Assembly (NCBI GenBank): GCA_028282725.1
Contig: JANQHF010000061.1
Location: 124,001 to 188,000, forward strand
Length of the DNA: 64,000 nucleotides
DNA from: Saprospiraceae bacterium
Lineage (GTDB): Bacteria; Bacteroidota; Bacteroidia; Chitinophagales; Saprospiraceae
Reading direction: 5' to 3'
Part shown: positions 63,441 to 64,000 of the stretch, in pieces
Numbering within the stretch: position 1 is the first letter of the stretch
Layout: each line of letters begins with the position of its first letter
Program-made: the position numbers and the translations under genes
The notes under the pieces: model-generated
What the model saw: the letters and a program-made list of their open reading frames with translations, nothing else
What the model was told of the DNA's origin: nothing
The model's database searches: none

Positions 63441-64000
63441 TTAGTTGGCTGAGACTTCAAAAGTCTCATCATCTTTTCCAACTCCGGAAATTGTTAGTTT
63501 TTTCCATTCACCAGGTATTTCTACATCCATTTGATTAATACCGTCATCTGTTATCTCAAGACCACCAAATCCAAACAGCACTGCCTGGAGCATTCCCCCG
63601 GCACCTGTAGCAAAGTACGGATTGGTTCCCCCGGCTGTTTCTGCGAGCACTCCAAAAGGTGGCACTTCATTTGGTTTATAACTACTTCTAAAAATTGATA
63701 TTGCCTTTTTTGTTTGCCCCAAACGATTATATAAAAGGGCAAGAATAGCATTGCCCATAGCAGGACCATCCGGAGACATCCTAGGGGTGTAATAATCCAG
63801 GTCTTTCATAATCTCTTCGGCGTCAGAGACAATATTCATCGGGTAGGCCAGGAGATTTACATCTGCCTGCTTAATCATAACTCCCGAATAAGTTGCATTT
63901 TCCCTGGTAGTGCCATCCTCGAATTTCAAAATGGGGATATTTTCAGCTACATGAAGCCAATCGGGATCCGGAGTCCTACCGAGTACCAATGCGGCTTGAT
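63441..64000 (-). CDS. Glycoside hydrolase, GH65-like, C-terminal part
   Basis: The frame runs off the window end, so only the last ~186 residues are seen; the TTG near 63989 is not the true start. The visible part includes VMIKQADVNLLAYPMN, typical of the (alpha/alpha)6 barrel of GH65 disaccharide phosphorylases/hydrolases, then YYTPRMSPDGPAMGNAILALLYNRLG and PPFGVLAETAGGTNPYFATGAGGMLQAVLFGFGGLEI in pieces. The usual catalytic acid lies upstream of the window. The short C-terminal beta tail ends TISGVGKDDETFEVSAN. Substrate unknown. Confidence 0.8.
   Translation of the reverse strand, partial: QAALVLGRTPDPDWLHVAENIPILKFEDGTTRENATYSGVMIKQADVNLLAYPMNIVSDAEEIMKDLDYYTPRMSPDGPAMGNAILALLYNRLGQTKKAISIFRSSYKPNEVPPFGVLAETAGGTNPYFATGAGGMLQAVLFGFGGLEITDDGINQMDVEIPGEWKKLTISGVGKDDETFEVSAN

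Overview
The window looks like a chromosomal segment of a free-living Bacteroidota, probably of the Saprospiria/Lewinella type. Supporting features are a PorZ-type type IX secretion protein, the large Bacteroidetes form of LspA, DUF6090, DUF2480 and DUF4242 families, a TonB-type outer-membrane barrel with a carboxypeptidase-like plug extension, TAnnTTTG-like promoter elements and moderate base composition. No rRNA, tRNA, CRISPR array or prophage was recognised. Lineage is inferred from gene content only.

Layout. 1-2288: end of a POT peptide transporter and an OPT oligopeptide transporter. 2291-4308: a mosaic of palindromic repeats around an intact REP-associated tyrosine transposase (RAYT); this is the most unusual DNA in the window. 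4344-9694: alpha/beta hydrolase, secreted sugar-isomerase-like protein, a broken tail-fibre (S74) gene, a secreted DUF4242 protein, a DUF4242/cyclase-like/AraC fusion regulator and TrhO. 9911-11063: DksA-like protein and LspA. 11071-15101 (minus): dnaN-nadD-porZ. 15254-21267 (plus): non-catalytic M16 protein, mreB-mreC-mreD-mrdA and folA, a cell-shape operon without rodA. 21360-31626: DUF2231-cytochrome-LRR protein, a large UvrD-like helicase-nuclease, a frameshifted small gene, scpB, DUF2480, an MltD-like transglycosylase, a DCC protein, an orphan Pycsar-type membrane effector, radA, a candidate structured RNA with a strong terminator, and a C4 DksA/TraR protein.

31674-43608: small conserved protein, sugar isomerase-like protein, polA, xylA, a flavin-oxidase-fold protein, a DedA-type protein, a small lipoprotein, metY, an SNF transporter/2OG-oxygenase/cupin run and an HTH regulator with its membrane partner. 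44138-53737: DUF6090 protein, YcaQ-like protein, polytopic membrane protein, S10 and M1 peptidases, a DUF6090 relic, a 47-residue membrane protein overlapping an AhpD-fold gene, and DUF2306. 53764-64000: M23 lipoprotein, ligase-associated exonuclease plus ATP-dependent DNA ligase, ABC exporter, secreted protein, outer-membrane barrel, a doubtful short reading frame and the C-terminal part of a GH65-like glycosidase cut by the window end.

Most genes are housekeeping (replication, repair, envelope growth, peptide and sugar use). Accessory or decaying material is concentrated at 2.3-4.3 kb (RAYT array), 6.3-6.8 kb, 26.1-26.3 kb, 52.1-52.3 kb and 63.1-63.4 kb. The best candidates for something undescribed are the cassette-like RAYT array, the structured RNA upstream of the terminator at 31.27 kb, the three-domain DUF4242 regulator and the Pycsar-type effector without an adjacent cyclase.
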